Shown piece by piece: positions 6,400-14,342 of a stretch of 14,342 bases of DNA; the first letter of the stretch is position 1, and each line of letters opens with the position of its first letter. Position numbers and translations under genes: made by a program. The stretch is taken from NCBI GenBank assembly GCA_900549945.1, contig URQJ01000030.1, positions 1 to 14,342 of the forward strand, given 5' to 3'. The notes under the pieces were generated by a model. That model was given only the letters and a program-made list of their open reading frames with translations. It was not told where the DNA came from and searched no databases. The DNA comes from an uncultured Oscillospiraceae bacterium. GTDB taxonomy: Bacteria; Bacillota; Clostridia; Oscillospirales; Acutalibacteraceae.

Positions 6400-8136
6400 G
6401 TGAAAAAAGGACTTTATTCCATACGCAAGCTGCAGCGCATTATGATTTTCCTGTTTCTAATCCCCATTCTCGCCCTGCAGCTCACGCAGAGCCTGCTCTC
6501 CTTTCAGGAGCTGAGCTCGGAGATGGAGGAAAACGGGAGAAGCATCATCTATCTCTATCAGCAGCAGATGGACAGCGACGTGCACCGCATTTCCACCACC
6601 ATCGCGAACTACTGGGCGCAGGAATACAGCCACAAGCGCCTGCTCTACGCACAGAGCCCGCTGGACGCTTACAAGTACGCTTTCAATGTGCTGGACACCT
6701 ACCGCACGCTGATGAATGTGGAGCCGACCGTCGCCGCCATTTTTCTCGTCTCCGGCGCCAACGACATAGTGCGGGGCGCCTTTACAACGACCCACACCAC
6801 CTACGAGGAGCGCCTTGCCATGCGCGGCTATGTCGATGGCCTTGCGGAGAGCTGGGGAGAAAACAGCCCGCGGCGCTGGCGGCCCGTGCAGCTCGCCGGG
6901 CGGTATTTTCTGGTGTGCGATTTCTGCACGCAGTCCGCCGGCACCGTCTGCTTTATCGATCTCGATCAGATCCTGAACCCGCAGGCCTCCGCCTCGCTCA
7001 CACAGGATACGCGGCTCCTCTTCGCAGACGAAAGCGGAACGCCGCTGTCCGCCGCATCCGCTCTCCGTGAAAATGGCGTCGTGCTCCGGTCCGGAGAGGA
7101 CGGCGCGTATTTTTCCGGCAACTGCTTTATCGTGCAGCGTTACTCGCCGGTCAGCGGCATCTACATGGTGTTCCTTGAGACCTCGCCGGTCAGCCTGAAA
7201 AAAATCAACCGGCTGATCCTCGTTATCCTCGCGCTCTCTCTGCTCGTCTCGGCGCTCGTGCCGCTGCTGTTTTTGATGCTCAAGCGCTGGTACCTGCGCC
7301 CGATGGAGCAGATGGACCGCGACCTGCTGCGCATCCGCTCCGGGCAGATGGCCATGCGCTTTCGGGAGGACCAGAAGGTCGAGGAGCTGCAAAAGCTGAG
7401 CACCTCCTTCAACAGCATGATGGATCAAGTCAAGGATCTGAAAATCGAGGCCTACGAGACGGAGCTCAAATTTCAATACGCCCAGCTTCAATACTTACAG
7501 CTCCAGATCAGCCCGCACTTTTTCCTGAATATCCTGAAATCGCTGTACGGCATGGCGCAGGGCCGGGATTACCGGAAGATTCAGGACGCCATTTTGATGG
7601 TTTCCGACCACGTGCGGTACATCTTCCACGACAATAAGGATCGTGTCGCCCTGCGCACCGAGCTGCGCCACGTGGAAAACTACATCAATATGCAGCGGTA
7701 TGTGACGGCCCAGCCGATTGATTTTCAAGCGTCCGCCGAGCCTGGGCTCGAGGGCGCGCTGATCCCCGCGCTCTGCCTGCAAACCTTTGTCGAAAACAGC
7801 TGCAAATACGCGATGCTGCCCGGGCAGGCGCTCGTTCTGTCACTCGAGCTCCGGCGGCTCCGCTCCGATGCGGGCGACAGCCTCGACATCACGATCCGCG
7901 ACAACGGCCCCGGGCTGCCGGCCGCACTGCTCGAAGAGTACAACCGCGCGGTGTCCTTCGATTACCGGGAAAATCACATCGGCATCCTGAATATCCGGCA
8001 GCGTCTGCACCTGCTTTACGGCGACCGCTTCGGGTTCGCCTGCCGGAACCTCGCGCCCGGCACGGAATTTGAGCTGATTTTTCCCCTGCACTTTGAAGAA
8101 AGCCAAAGAAAAACAGATGGGAGGCCCTGTATATGA
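6400..8136 (+). CDS. YesM-type sensor histidine kinase
   Basis: The GTG start at 6400 is chosen because GGGGAGG sits seven bases upstream; the frame stays open back to a GTG at 6364 without a ribosome site. The 578-residue protein has a first membrane span (about 11-35) and an extracytoplasmic sensor region (about 36-275, probably Cache-like, with a C183-x-x-C186 pair). A second span (about 279-303) and a HAMP linker follow. The His_kinase (PF06580-type) core has H383 in QISPHFFLN, normally QINPHFLYN. The ATPase part has TFVENSCKYA, ITIRDNGPGL and HIGILNIRQRL. It should sense an extracellular sugar, or the loaded binding protein, and phosphorylate the regulator encoded by the next gene, with which it overlaps by four bases (ATGA). 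Confidence 0.92.
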   Translation: MKKGLYSIRKLQRIMIFLFLIPILALQLTQSLLSFQELSSEMEENGRSIIYLYQQQMDSDVHRISTTIANYWAQEYSHKRLLYAQSPLDAYKYAFNVLDTYRTLMNVEPTVAAIFLVSGANDIVRGAFTTTHTTYEERLAMRGYVDGLAESWGENSPRRWRPVQLAGRYFLVCDFCTQSAGTVCFIDLDQILNPQASASLTQDTRLLFADESGTPLSAASALRENGVVLRSGEDGAYFSGNCFIVQRYSPVSGIYMVFLETSPVSLKKINRLILVILALSLLVSALVPLLFLMLKRWYLRPMEQMDRDLLRIRSGQMAMRFREDQKVEELQKLSTSFNSMMDQVKDLKIEAYETELKFQYAQLQYLQLQISPHFFLNILKSLYGMAQGRDYRKIQDAILMVSDHVRYIFHDNKDRVALRTELRHVENYINMQRYVTAQPIDFQASAEPGLEGALIPALCLQTFVENSCKYAMLPGQALVLSLELRRLRSDAGDSLDITIRDNGPGLPAALLEEYNRAVSFDYRENHIGILNIRQRLHLLYGDRFGFACRNLAPGTEFELIFPLHFEESQRKTDGRPCI

Positions 8137-9722
8137 AAGTGCTTGTCGTCGACGACCAGCCCGACGTCGTCCGGGGCATTTTGGACGGCGTGAATTGGAG
8201 CCGGCTGAAAATTGAGTCTGCATTCGGCGCAAACAGCGCCGCCGAGGCGCGCGAAATCCTAAAGCGGGAGCAAATCGATATTCTCCTGTGCGACATCGAA
8301 ATGCCCGGTGAAAGCGGGCTGCACCTCGTCTCTTGGCTGCGGGAGCAGGGGCAGTCCGTCAAATGTATTTTCCTGACGGCCCACGCCGATTTCGCCTACG
8401 CGCAGAGCGCCCTCAAGCTGGAGGCCGCCGATTACCTGCTCCAGCCCGCAAGCTACGCCGCCATAGAGGGGGCCATTCTCCACGCCGTCGAGCGCCTGCA
8501 GCAGGAGCGGCTCGCCCAGCTCTACAGCACGATGGGGCGCGGCGCCGCGCAGGAGGCGCTTGGCTTCAGGCGGAGCATCCTGCGCGAATTTCTGCTCGGC
8601 ATCCGGGGCGGCGCGCAGGAGGCGGCGGAAAAGGCCAGCGCCTTCGGCTTCTCCTGCATGCCGGAAACGCTCTGCCGCTGCGTGTGGGTGCAGATCCAGC
8701 ATTGGGAGGGCGAGCCGATGGAATACGGCCTCCTGCTCTACGGCTTTCAAAACGTGCTCGAGGAGCTGCTCGCCCCGATGAGCCGGCAGACCACGGTGCT
8801 CTCGCTCGGCGGCGATGCGTACCTCATCCTGCTTGACGCAGACGAGAGCGGCGGCGCCTACGACGCGCTTTGCAGCAGCCTCGAATCCTTTCACAGCTTT
8901 GCGAAGCAGGAGCTGCACCTCGGCCTCACCTGCCTGCTCGGGCGCAGCGCCGTCCCCTTCCGGGAGCTGCCGGCGGAATACCTGCGCCTGCAGGAGGCGC
9001 ACCGTAACAACGTCGCGCGTACCTGCGGCGTTCTGCCGCTCGAAAGCGGCGCGGCGCCGCCGGATGTGGAGCCCGATTTCGCCAAGTGGCAGAGCCTGCT
9101 CGACGAGGGCTGCGGCAAGGCCGTGCGCGAGGAGATCCACGCGTACTTCGACCGGCTGAGCCGGCAGGGCGCTCTAAACCGGGAGGTGCTCTCCGCCTTT
9201 CACGAGAGCTTTCTAGAACTCTTCTTCGGTGTGCTCCAGCAGCGGCGCGACCGCGTGCGCGAGGTTTTCAACGACACCTTTGACTACGACGCGATGCTGC
9301 ACGCCTGCTCCACGCTGCCCCAGCTTCTCGAATTCGTGGACTTCGCGACGGATTACGCCGAGGCGCGGCAGGGCTGCCGGCAGGCGCAGGGCCGGGCGCA
9401 GATCGACAGAATTTTGAGCTTCATCCACAAGAACCTGCCCCGCAGCATCGGCCGCGCCGAAATTGCAAGGGCTGTGTACCTGAACCCCGAGTACCTCTCC
9501 CGCCTGTTCAAAAAGGAAATGGGCATCGGGCTGAACGACTACCTCGTGCAGGAGCGCATGAAAATCGCGCAGTCTCTTTTGAAAAACACCTCATTTTCAA
9601 TCAGCATCGTCGCCTCCAAGGTCGGCTACATCAACTTTTCGCACTTCGCAAAAGCCTTCAAAAAGGCGTTCGGCATGTCGCCCTCCGAATACCGAAAGGC
9701 CTGCGAGAAAGAGGGAAAATGA
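8133..9722 (+). CDS. YesN-type response regulator with AraC DNA-binding domain
   Basis: A 529-residue cytoplasmic regulator. The receiver (about 1-120) has D7/D8 and phospho-acceptor D54 in LLCDIEMPGESG, plus T82. The usually invariant receiver Lys is Gln104 in DYLLQP. A long middle region (about 130-415) shows no clear motif and may mediate dimerisation. The C-terminal AraC double helix-turn-helix (about 424-525) contains LNPEYLSRLFKKEMG and VGYINFSHFAKAFKKAFGMSPSEYR. The ATG at 8133 overlaps the kinase stop, with GGGAGG eight bases upstream. Its likely targets are the direct-repeat elements before the kinase gene and before the binding-protein gene (inference from shared sequence). The Lys-to-Gln change is, as I recall, seen in other YesN-like proteins and need not inactivate it. 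Confidence 0.93.
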   Translation: MKVLVVDDQPDVVRGILDGVNWSRLKIESAFGANSAAEAREILKREQIDILLCDIEMPGESGLHLVSWLREQGQSVKCIFLTAHADFAYAQSALKLEAADYLLQPASYAAIEGAILHAVERLQQERLAQLYSTMGRGAAQEALGFRRSILREFLLGIRGGAQEAAEKASAFGFSCMPETLCRCVWVQIQHWEGEPMEYGLLLYGFQNVLEELLAPMSRQTTVLSLGGDAYLILLDADESGGAYDALCSSLESFHSFAKQELHLGLTCLLGRSAVPFRELPAEYLRLQEAHRNNVARTCGVLPLESGAAPPDVEPDFAKWQSLLDEGCGKAVREEIHAYFDRLSRQGALNREVLSAFHESFLELFFGVLQQRRDRVREVFNDTFDYDAMLHACSTLPQLLEFVDFATDYAEARQGCRQAQGRAQIDRILSFIHKNLPRSIGRAEIARAVYLNPEYLSRLFKKEMGIGLNDYLVQERMKIAQSLLKNTSFSISIVASKVGYINFSHFAKAFKKAFGMSPSEYRKACEKEGK

Positions 9723-9730
9723 CGCAAAAG

Positions 9731-9768
9731 GTCACTTTCGGAACAGCGTGAAGTCACAGCCGCGGCAG
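9731..9768 (+). promoter_or_regulatory. Direct-repeat operator upstream of the transporter operon
   Basis: GTCACTTTCGGAACAG (9731-9746) matches 14/16 to the promoter-proximal box before the kinase gene. A weaker copy, GTCACAGCCGCGGCAG (9753-9768), starts 22 bp later and shares the pattern GTCAC-nnn-CG-nnn-CAG (10/16 with the first). An A/T-rich promoter region follows directly. Confidence 0.5.
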
Positions 9769-9840
9769 ATTTCTCCGTTTTTATTAGCTAAAATAAATAT
9801 AAATCTTCCTCATCGTTTCAAAAATAAAAGCAAAAATTGC
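9769..9840 (+). promoter_or_regulatory. A/T-rich promoter region of the transporter operon
   Basis: This is a sharply A/T-rich island in otherwise GC-rich DNA. The candidate -10 hexamers are TATAAA (9798-9803) and TAAAAT (9789-9794); neither has a good -35. This is in keeping with activation from the repeats at 9731-9768. The leader to the ATG at 9879 is about 70 nt with no evident riboswitch. Confidence 0.4.
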
Positions 9841-9878
9841 TGTAAACCACACAGAGGAAGGCAGAAGGAGGAACAGAC

Positions 9879-11396
9879 ATGAAGAAAGTTTTGGCAGCCA
9901 TACTCGCCGCCGCTCTGCTCGTTTCGGCCGCATCAGCCTGCGGCTCGGACACCGCGGACCCATCCGGCGGCACGCCGGAAAGCGCCGGCGCCTCTGGCGC
10001 GGCAGACGCGAGCGCACAGGAGCCCTACACCGTGAAGCTCTTAATTCCCGGCGATGCGAAAACCGAGGACTGCGCGGCCGTCGCCGAAGCCGCCAGCGCC
10101 ATTCTCGAGGAGAAGTACAACACGACGCTTGAGATCACGCGCATCGGCTTCGGCAGCTATCCCGATCAGGTGAACCTGATGTTCTCCTCGGGCGAGAAGC
10201 TCGACGTGCTGTACAACAACCGCGATATTTTCATTTCCGCCATCAACAACGGCCAGATTGTCTGCATGGAGGACTACCTCGAGGAATACGGGCCGGACCT
10301 GCTCGAGCAGATCCCCGAATCCCGCTGGGCGGCCACAACGCTGAACGGCAAGCGCTACGCCGTACCCGCCAATAAGGAGGTCGCCGTGAGCTGGGGCTTC
10401 GCCTGCGTCAAGGAAATGGCGGACGCCACGGGCGTGGACTACAGCAATATCAAAACCGAGGATGATCTTCTCCCCCTGCTTGAGGCCGTGCAGGAGATGT
10501 ACCCCGACTACTACCCGGTCGTTTCCAGCTACGGCGGCATGAGCATGATGGTTACGAACGACGACCTCGGCGGCGACTTCGGCGCGCTGGAGGACTGCAC
10601 CGACACCGATACACTGGACGTCGTGAATTTCTACGCAACCGATACATACAAGGAAATCGTCGAGCGCCGCTACGCTTGGTCTCAGAAGGGCCTCATCATG
10701 CCGGACGCCTCCTCGAGCACCGAGGACAGCTCCGCCATGGTCGCAGCCGGCAAGGCATTCGGCATGTTCACGAACACGAAGCCCGGCATTCAGGGCGAGC
10801 TTGAGAAAAAGACCATGAAGGAAATGTTGGTTTTTGACCTGACCCCCGCCTACACGACCACCAGCCGCATCGACATTCTCTGGTACATCGCGCACAACAG
10901 CGAAAAGCCGGAGCGCGGCGTGCAGGTTCTCAACGAGATCTACACGAATCCGGAGCTCGCGAATATCTGCATCAACGGCATTGAGGGCACGCATTTCGAG
11001 ATCAAGGACGAGGAAAAGGGCATCGTCGGCTTCCCCGAAGGCGTGGACGGCACCACGACGGGCTACCCCTCCTACCCGTGGGCGTGGCCGAACGAGATGA
11101 TCTCCTACGTCTGGGAGGGCGACCCCGAAACCATCTGGACGGACACCGCCGCATGGAACGAGGCCGCGATCGTCTCGCCTGCAATGGGCTTCACATGGGA
11201 CAACAGCGCGGTGCTCAATCAGGTGACCGCCTGCAAGAACGTCGAAGACAAGTACAAGAACGCGCTGGAGACCGGCTCCATCGACCCCGCATCGGCGCTG
11301 CCCGAGTTTTTAAAGGAGCTCGAGGACGCCGGCGTCAACGACATCATTGCGGAAAAGGAAGCGCAGTTCAGCGCATGGCGCGCCGAGCAGGGCTGA
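9879..11396 (+). CDS. LplA-type lipoprotein sugar-binding protein of an ABC importer
   Basis: A 505-residue extracellular solute-binding protein. The signal peptide MKKVLAAILAAALLVSAASA ends at a lipobox with C21, the predicted lipid-modified residue. A Gly/Ser/Ala linker (about 22-47) tethers the binding domain to the outer membrane face. The body is of the family-1 binding-protein type. The last ~70 residues (GFTWDNSAVLNQVTACKNV onward) resemble the DUF3502 tail of LplA-like proteins. The ATG at 9879 has AAGGAGG seven bases upstream. It should deliver an oligosaccharide to the two permeases encoded downstream; the substrate is unknown, perhaps a plant or host glycan judging from the beta-helix gene that follows. 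A hairpin separates it from the permease genes. Confidence 0.92.
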   Translation: MKKVLAAILAAALLVSAASACGSDTADPSGGTPESAGASGAADASAQEPYTVKLLIPGDAKTEDCAAVAEAASAILEEKYNTTLEITRIGFGSYPDQVNLMFSSGEKLDVLYNNRDIFISAINNGQIVCMEDYLEEYGPDLLEQIPESRWAATTLNGKRYAVPANKEVAVSWGFACVKEMADATGVDYSNIKTEDDLLPLLEAVQEMYPDYYPVVSSYGGMSMMVTNDDLGGDFGALEDCTDTDTLDVVNFYATDTYKEIVERRYAWSQKGLIMPDASSSTEDSSAMVAAGKAFGMFTNTKPGIQGELEKKTMKEMLVFDLTPAYTTTSRIDILWYIAHNSEKPERGVQVLNEIYTNPELANICINGIEGTHFEIKDEEKGIVGFPEGVDGTTTGYPSYPWAWPNEMISYVWEGDPETIWTDTAAWNEAAIVSPAMGFTWDNSAVLNQVTACKNVEDKYKNALETGSIDPASALPEFLKELEDAGVNDIIAEKEAQFSAWRAEQG

Positions 11397-11424
11397 CCCG
11401 CACCGCAGCAGAATATATGGCAAA

Positions 11425-11461
11425 AGGCGGAGTATGGTCATTTCCCATGACCGCTCCGCCT
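11425..11461 (+). terminator. Intra-operon hairpin between binding-protein and permease genes
   Basis: AGGCGGAG-TAT-GGTCAT pairs with ATGACC-G-CTCCGCCT around the 5-base loop TTCCC: 8 + 6 base pairs with a small internal loop. Only TCTCTTATC follows, so it is a weak terminator at best. Such hairpins usually protect upstream mRNA and lower downstream expression, giving more binding protein than permease. Confidence 0.65.
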
Positions 11462-11493
11462 CTCTTATCAACCCAGCTAGGGAGGGATTTTCT

Positions 11494-12423
11494 GTGACTT
11501 CGAAAAAAGCGGGGCTCATCCGGCGGCTGAAGGCTTACCTGCCGCTCTACCTGATGCTGATCCCCGGCGCCGCTTACCTTATCATCAACAATTATATCCC
11601 GATGACCGGCATCGTCATCGCCTTCGAGCAGTTCAACTACGCCAAGGGCATGTGGGGCAGCCCGTTCATCGGTTTCAAAAACTTTGAATTTCTCTTTAAG
11701 ACAAAGGACGCGTGGATCATCACCCGCAACACGCTGCTCTACAACGTCGCCTTCATCGTGCTCGGCACGCTCTGCGCCATCGCCGTGGCGATTTTACTGA
11801 ATGAAATCCATTCCGCCCGCGCGAAAAAGCTGTACCAGACCACGATCCTCGTCCCGTTTTTAATCTCCATCGTCGTGGTCAGCTACCTTGTATACGCCTT
11901 TCTCAGCAGCGATTCCGGCTTTCTGAACAGCTCCGTTCTGCCGCTGCTCGGCATAGAGCCGATCTCTTGGTACACCTCACCGCAGTATTGGCCCGTCATT
12001 TTGATCATCGTGAACATCTGGAAGGGGCTGGGCTACAACTGCATCATCTATTACGCCACGCTTGTCGGCATCGACCGCGGCTACTACGAGGCCGCGGTGA
12101 TCGACGGCGCAAACCGCTGGAAGCAGATCATCCACATCACGCTGCCCGCACTGAAGCCTACGATTATCACGCTGACACTGATGGCGATCGGCAAGATCTT
12201 CTACTCCGATTTCGGCCTGTTCTATCAGGTGCCCATGAATTCCGGCCCGCTGATCAACGTGACGAATACCATCGACACCTACGTATACCGCGGCCTCATG
12301 TCGCTGAACAACATCAGCATGGCCTCCGCCGCGGGCGTCTACCAGTCCCTGATCGGCTTCCTGCTCGTTTTGAGCGCCAACGGCATTGTCCGAAAGCTCA
12401 GCGCGGACAACGCCCTGTTCTAA
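11494..12423 (+). CDS. LplB-type carbohydrate ABC permease
   Basis: A 309-residue inner-membrane permease with about six spans, from LPLYLMLIPGAAYLIINNY near the N-terminus to the C-terminal YQSLIGFLLVLSANGIV. The cytoplasmic EAA loop reads EAAVIDGANRWKQIIHITLP, the docking site for the ABC ATPase. The GTG at 11494 is chosen for GGGAGGG seven bases upstream. The frame is open back to 11347, but that part overlaps the binding-protein gene and runs through the hairpin. It pairs with the permease encoded by the next gene. No ATPase is encoded nearby, and a shared MsmX-like ATPase elsewhere is expected for this class. Confidence 0.93.
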   Translation: MTSKKAGLIRRLKAYLPLYLMLIPGAAYLIINNYIPMTGIVIAFEQFNYAKGMWGSPFIGFKNFEFLFKTKDAWIITRNTLLYNVAFIVLGTLCAIAVAILLNEIHSARAKKLYQTTILVPFLISIVVVSYLVYAFLSSDSGFLNSSVLPLLGIEPISWYTSPQYWPVILIIVNIWKGLGYNCIIYYATLVGIDRGYYEAAVIDGANRWKQIIHITLPALKPTIITLTLMAIGKIFYSDFGLFYQVPMNSGPLINVTNTIDTYVYRGLMSLNNISMASAAGVYQSLIGFLLVLSANGIVRKLSADNALF

Positions 12424-12458
12424 GGCCGGAATTTTATGGAAAGAAAGGAACTCTACTT

Positions 12459-13349
12459 ATGGTTGATAAAGGAAAAACCTTTCAGGTGGCCGCAAACCTG
12501 ATTATGATCGTGCTCACGCTGTTCTGCCTGCTGCCGTTTCTGCTGCTGATCATCTCCTCAATCACGCAGGAAAACGCGCTGGTGCGCAACGGCTACAGCT
12601 TTTTCCCCGAGCAGATCGATTTCGCCGCTTACAAGTACCTGCTCGTGGATTCGACGAGTATCGTGCGCGGCTACATCCTGTCCGCGTTCGTCACCGTGAC
12701 GGGCACCGTCGCGAACCTCGCCGTCACCACGCTGTTCGCCTACCCGCTCTCCCGGCGCGATCTGCCCGGCCGGGCGTTCATCTCGTTCTTCCTGTTCTTC
12801 ACCATGCTCTTCAACGGCGGCCTCGTGCCGAGCTACATCATGTGGACGCAGACCTTCCACATCAAAAACACCATCGCGGCGCTGCTCTTCCCGAACCTGA
12901 TGATGGGTGCGTTCTACGTCATTATGATGCGCACCTATTTCACGACGAACATCCCCGAGGCCGTCATCGAGGCGGCGCGCATCGACGGCGCCGGCGAGCT
13001 GACCATCCTCGTCCGCGTCGTTCTGCCGATGTCCGTGCCGATCATCGTCACGCTGGCGCTGCTCGTCGGCCTCGGGTACTGGAACGACTGGCTCAACGGC
13101 CTGTACTATATCAACGAGGACCGGCTCTACAGCATTCAGGTGCTCCTGAATAAGATGCTGATGGACGTGCAGTTCCTGATGAGCAACACCAACGCGGCGC
13201 AGTCCCTCCAAAATCAAGACATCGCGCTGCCCTCCACAGGCATCAAGATGGCCGTGGCTGTCATGGGCGCGCTGCCGGTTCTCGTCATCTATCCGTTCTT
13301 CCAGAAGTATTTCGTGAAGGGCATCGTCATCGGCGCCGTCAAGGGCTGA
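12459..13349 (+). CDS. LplC/YtcP-type carbohydrate ABC permease
   Basis: A 296-residue inner-membrane permease, second of the pair. Its first span is LIMIVLTLFCLLPFLLLIISS. The EAA loop reads VIEAARIDGAGELTILVRVVLP, and the C-terminal end FFQKYFVKGIVIGAVKG is the characteristic finish of this family. The ATG at 12459 has AAAGGAA eight bases upstream and lies 35 bases after the preceding stop. An open frame extends upstream to 11967, but that overlaps the first permease and is coincidental. It forms a heterodimeric channel with that permease. Confidence 0.93.
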   Translation: MVDKGKTFQVAANLIMIVLTLFCLLPFLLLIISSITQENALVRNGYSFFPEQIDFAAYKYLLVDSTSIVRGYILSAFVTVTGTVANLAVTTLFAYPLSRRDLPGRAFISFFLFFTMLFNGGLVPSYIMWTQTFHIKNTIAALLFPNLMMGAFYVIMMRTYFTTNIPEAVIEAARIDGAGELTILVRVVLPMSVPIIVTLALLVGLGYWNDWLNGLYYINEDRLYSIQVLLNKMLMDVQFLMSNTNAAQSLQNQDIALPSTGIKMAVAVMGALPVLVIYPFFQKYFVKGIVIGAVKG

Positions 13350-13362
13350 GAAAGGAATCGAT

Positions 13363-14342
13363 ATGGAAAGCTACCGCTTCGCGCACTGCGCATCCGTTTA
13401 CACCATGCAGCCGGACGACCCGCAGGCCGCCGTCCTGAATACAAGCGGCCTTATCCCTGGCGAGGACGGACTCTGCGACGTGACAGACCGCCTGCAGAGC
13501 CTTCTGGACAGCGTCAAGCAAAGCCGCCGCTGCGGCATCGTGCTGATCCCCGAGGGCGACTACGCGATCAGCCGCACCGTCTACCTGCCCCGCGCCGTGC
13601 GCATGATCGGCTTCGGGCAAAAAAGGCCGCGGTTCATTTTGCGGGCCAACACCCCCGGCTTTCAGGCGGCGCCGGAAAAGGACAAGGGCAAAGCCGCCTA
13701 CCTTTTCTGGTTCACCGGCAACATGCCGTGCATCGACGGGGAGATTCAGGACGCGAACCCCGGCACCTTTTACAGCGCCGTCTCCAACATCGATTTCTGC
13801 ATTGGGCCGGGAAACCCGGCCGCCGTCGCGCTGCGCGCCCATTTTGCACAGCACTGCTTCGTCTCCCACTGTGTTTTCGACATCGGCGAAGGCAAGGCCG
13901 GCATTTTCGATGTGGGAAACGAGATGGAAAACCTGGTGTTCCTCGGCGGCGATTACGGCATCTACACCACAAAGTGCTCGCCCGGCTGGCCCTTCGTCTT
14001 GGTCGAAAGCGCCTTCTGCGGGCAGCGCCGCGCCGCCGTCCGCTCCAGAGAATGCGGGCTGACCTTCAGCCACGTCGAGATCTGCGACACGCCCGCCGCC
14101 GAGCTCGCCGAGGACGGCTATTGGGAAAAGCTGTTCTGGAAGGACTGCGTTTTGGAGAACATCGCCGGGCCCGCCCTGCAGATCGCACAGGAGGAAAACA
14201 GCTGCACGCAGATCAATCTGCAAAACGTGTGGTGCCGCAATGTCCCCGCACTGCTGCGCGGCAGGGAAAGCGGGCGCATCCTGCCCGGGCGCGGCGCCTT
14301 CTCCATAAGCTCCGATCACGATCGGTGCATCTTCTCTCCCAC
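13363..14342 (+). CDS. Right-handed beta-helix (pectin-lyase-fold) protein, partial
   Basis: The gene starts at ATG 13363 with AAAGGA seven bases upstream, 13 nt after the permease stop, and is still open at the right edge (326 codons seen). The N-terminal part reads GIVLIPEGDYAISRTVYLPRAVRMIGFG, the classic first coil of pectate-lyase-3/GH55-like beta-helix proteins (PF12708 type). Short repeated strands with buried aromatic and Cys residues follow. No signal peptide or membrane segment is present, and there are about 15 Cys residues in the visible part, so it is most likely cytoplasmic. Co-transcription with the importer suggests it acts on the imported oligosaccharide as a lyase, hydrolase or epimerase. 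The reaction cannot be told, because the C-terminal half is missing. Confidence 0.8.
   Translation, partial: MESYRFAHCASVYTMQPDDPQAAVLNTSGLIPGEDGLCDVTDRLQSLLDSVKQSRRCGIVLIPEGDYAISRTVYLPRAVRMIGFGQKRPRFILRANTPGFQAAPEKDKGKAAYLFWFTGNMPCIDGEIQDANPGTFYSAVSNIDFCIGPGNPAAVALRAHFAQHCFVSHCVFDIGEGKAGIFDVGNEMENLVFLGGDYGIYTTKCSPGWPFVLVESAFCGQRRAAVRSRECGLTFSHVEICDTPAAELAEDGYWEKLFWKDCVLENIAGPALQIAQEENSCTQINLQNVWCRNVPALLRGRESGRILPGRGAFSISSDHDRCIFSP

Noticed and set aside
6457..7491. A 344-codon open frame on the minus strand opposite the sensor-kinase gene
   Set aside because: Antisense shadow of a GC-rich gene. It has no ribosome site or family motif, and the plus-strand frame encodes a complete histidine kinase.
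8259..9140. A 293-codon minus-strand frame opposite the response-regulator gene
   Set aside because: Same antisense artefact of high third-position GC; its composition (Ala, Arg, Glu, Leu, Val) is typical of shadows.
10041..10994. A 317-codon minus-strand frame opposite the binding-protein gene
   Set aside because: Shadow of the GC-rich plus-strand gene, with no start signal.
11347..11493. An upstream in-frame extension of the first permease gene
   Set aside because: It overlaps the binding-protein 3' end, crosses a hairpin and encodes Arg-rich non-permease sequence. The GTG at 11494 has an excellent ribosome site.
11967..12458. A long upstream extension of the second permease gene
   Set aside because: It overlaps the first permease out of frame. 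The ATG at 12459 has a ribosome site and gives the normal family length.
13339..14319. A 326-codon minus-strand frame at the right end
   Set aside because: Lies opposite the partial beta-helix gene, which has a ribosome site, operon spacing and fold-specific motifs. The minus frame has none.

Overview
The window looks like part of a Bacillota (Clostridia, probably Oscillospirales-type anaerobe) chromosome. The evidence is strong AGGAGG-type ribosome binding sites, GTG/TTG starts, a KdpD/KdpE system with KdpF, a YesM/YesN-type two-component pair and an LplABC-type carbohydrate ABC importer. It splits into two divergent blocks that meet near position 6250. The left block (1-6250, all genes on the minus strand) has moderate GC and mixed codon use. 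The right block (6260-14342, all genes on the plus strand) is clearly GC-rich, with G/C at most third positions.

Left block, read on the minus strand: a C-terminal remnant of a DtxR/MntR-type metal-dependent repressor and a small broken ORF (6253-5995); kdpD and kdpE (5862-2496), closed by a strong terminator; an NhaC-family Na+/H+ antiporter followed 16 nt later by a macro-domain protein (2265-378), closed by a second hairpin; then two very short membrane peptides, a 32-aa unknown and 25-aa KdpF (241-53). The kdpABC genes presumably continue off the left edge. This is a cation-homeostasis locus: a K+ sensor pair, a high-affinity K+ pump operon and a Na+/H+ antiporter. An identical 15-base box lies exactly 45 bp upstream of the -10 hexamers of both the kdpD and the kdpF-side promoters, so it is the best candidate for the KdpE operator. 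KdpD also carries a near-perfect form of the cyclic-di-AMP-binding motif known from Staphylococcus aureus KdpD.

Right block: a YesM-type sensor kinase and a YesN-type AraC response regulator (ATGA overlap), a lipoprotein substrate-binding protein, two LplB/LplC-type permeases, and the start of a cytoplasmic right-handed beta-helix (pectin-lyase-fold) protein that runs off the right edge. No ATPase gene is present, as is usual for this importer class, which shares an MsmX-type ATPase. A related 16-base direct-repeat element lies upstream of both the kinase gene and the binding-protein gene, which suggests that the response regulator controls its own operon and the transporter. A hairpin between the binding-protein and permease genes probably sets their expression ratio.

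The truncated repressor at the composition change marks a recombination boundary, or an assembly join. No phage, transposase, integrase, CRISPR, tRNA or rRNA was seen.
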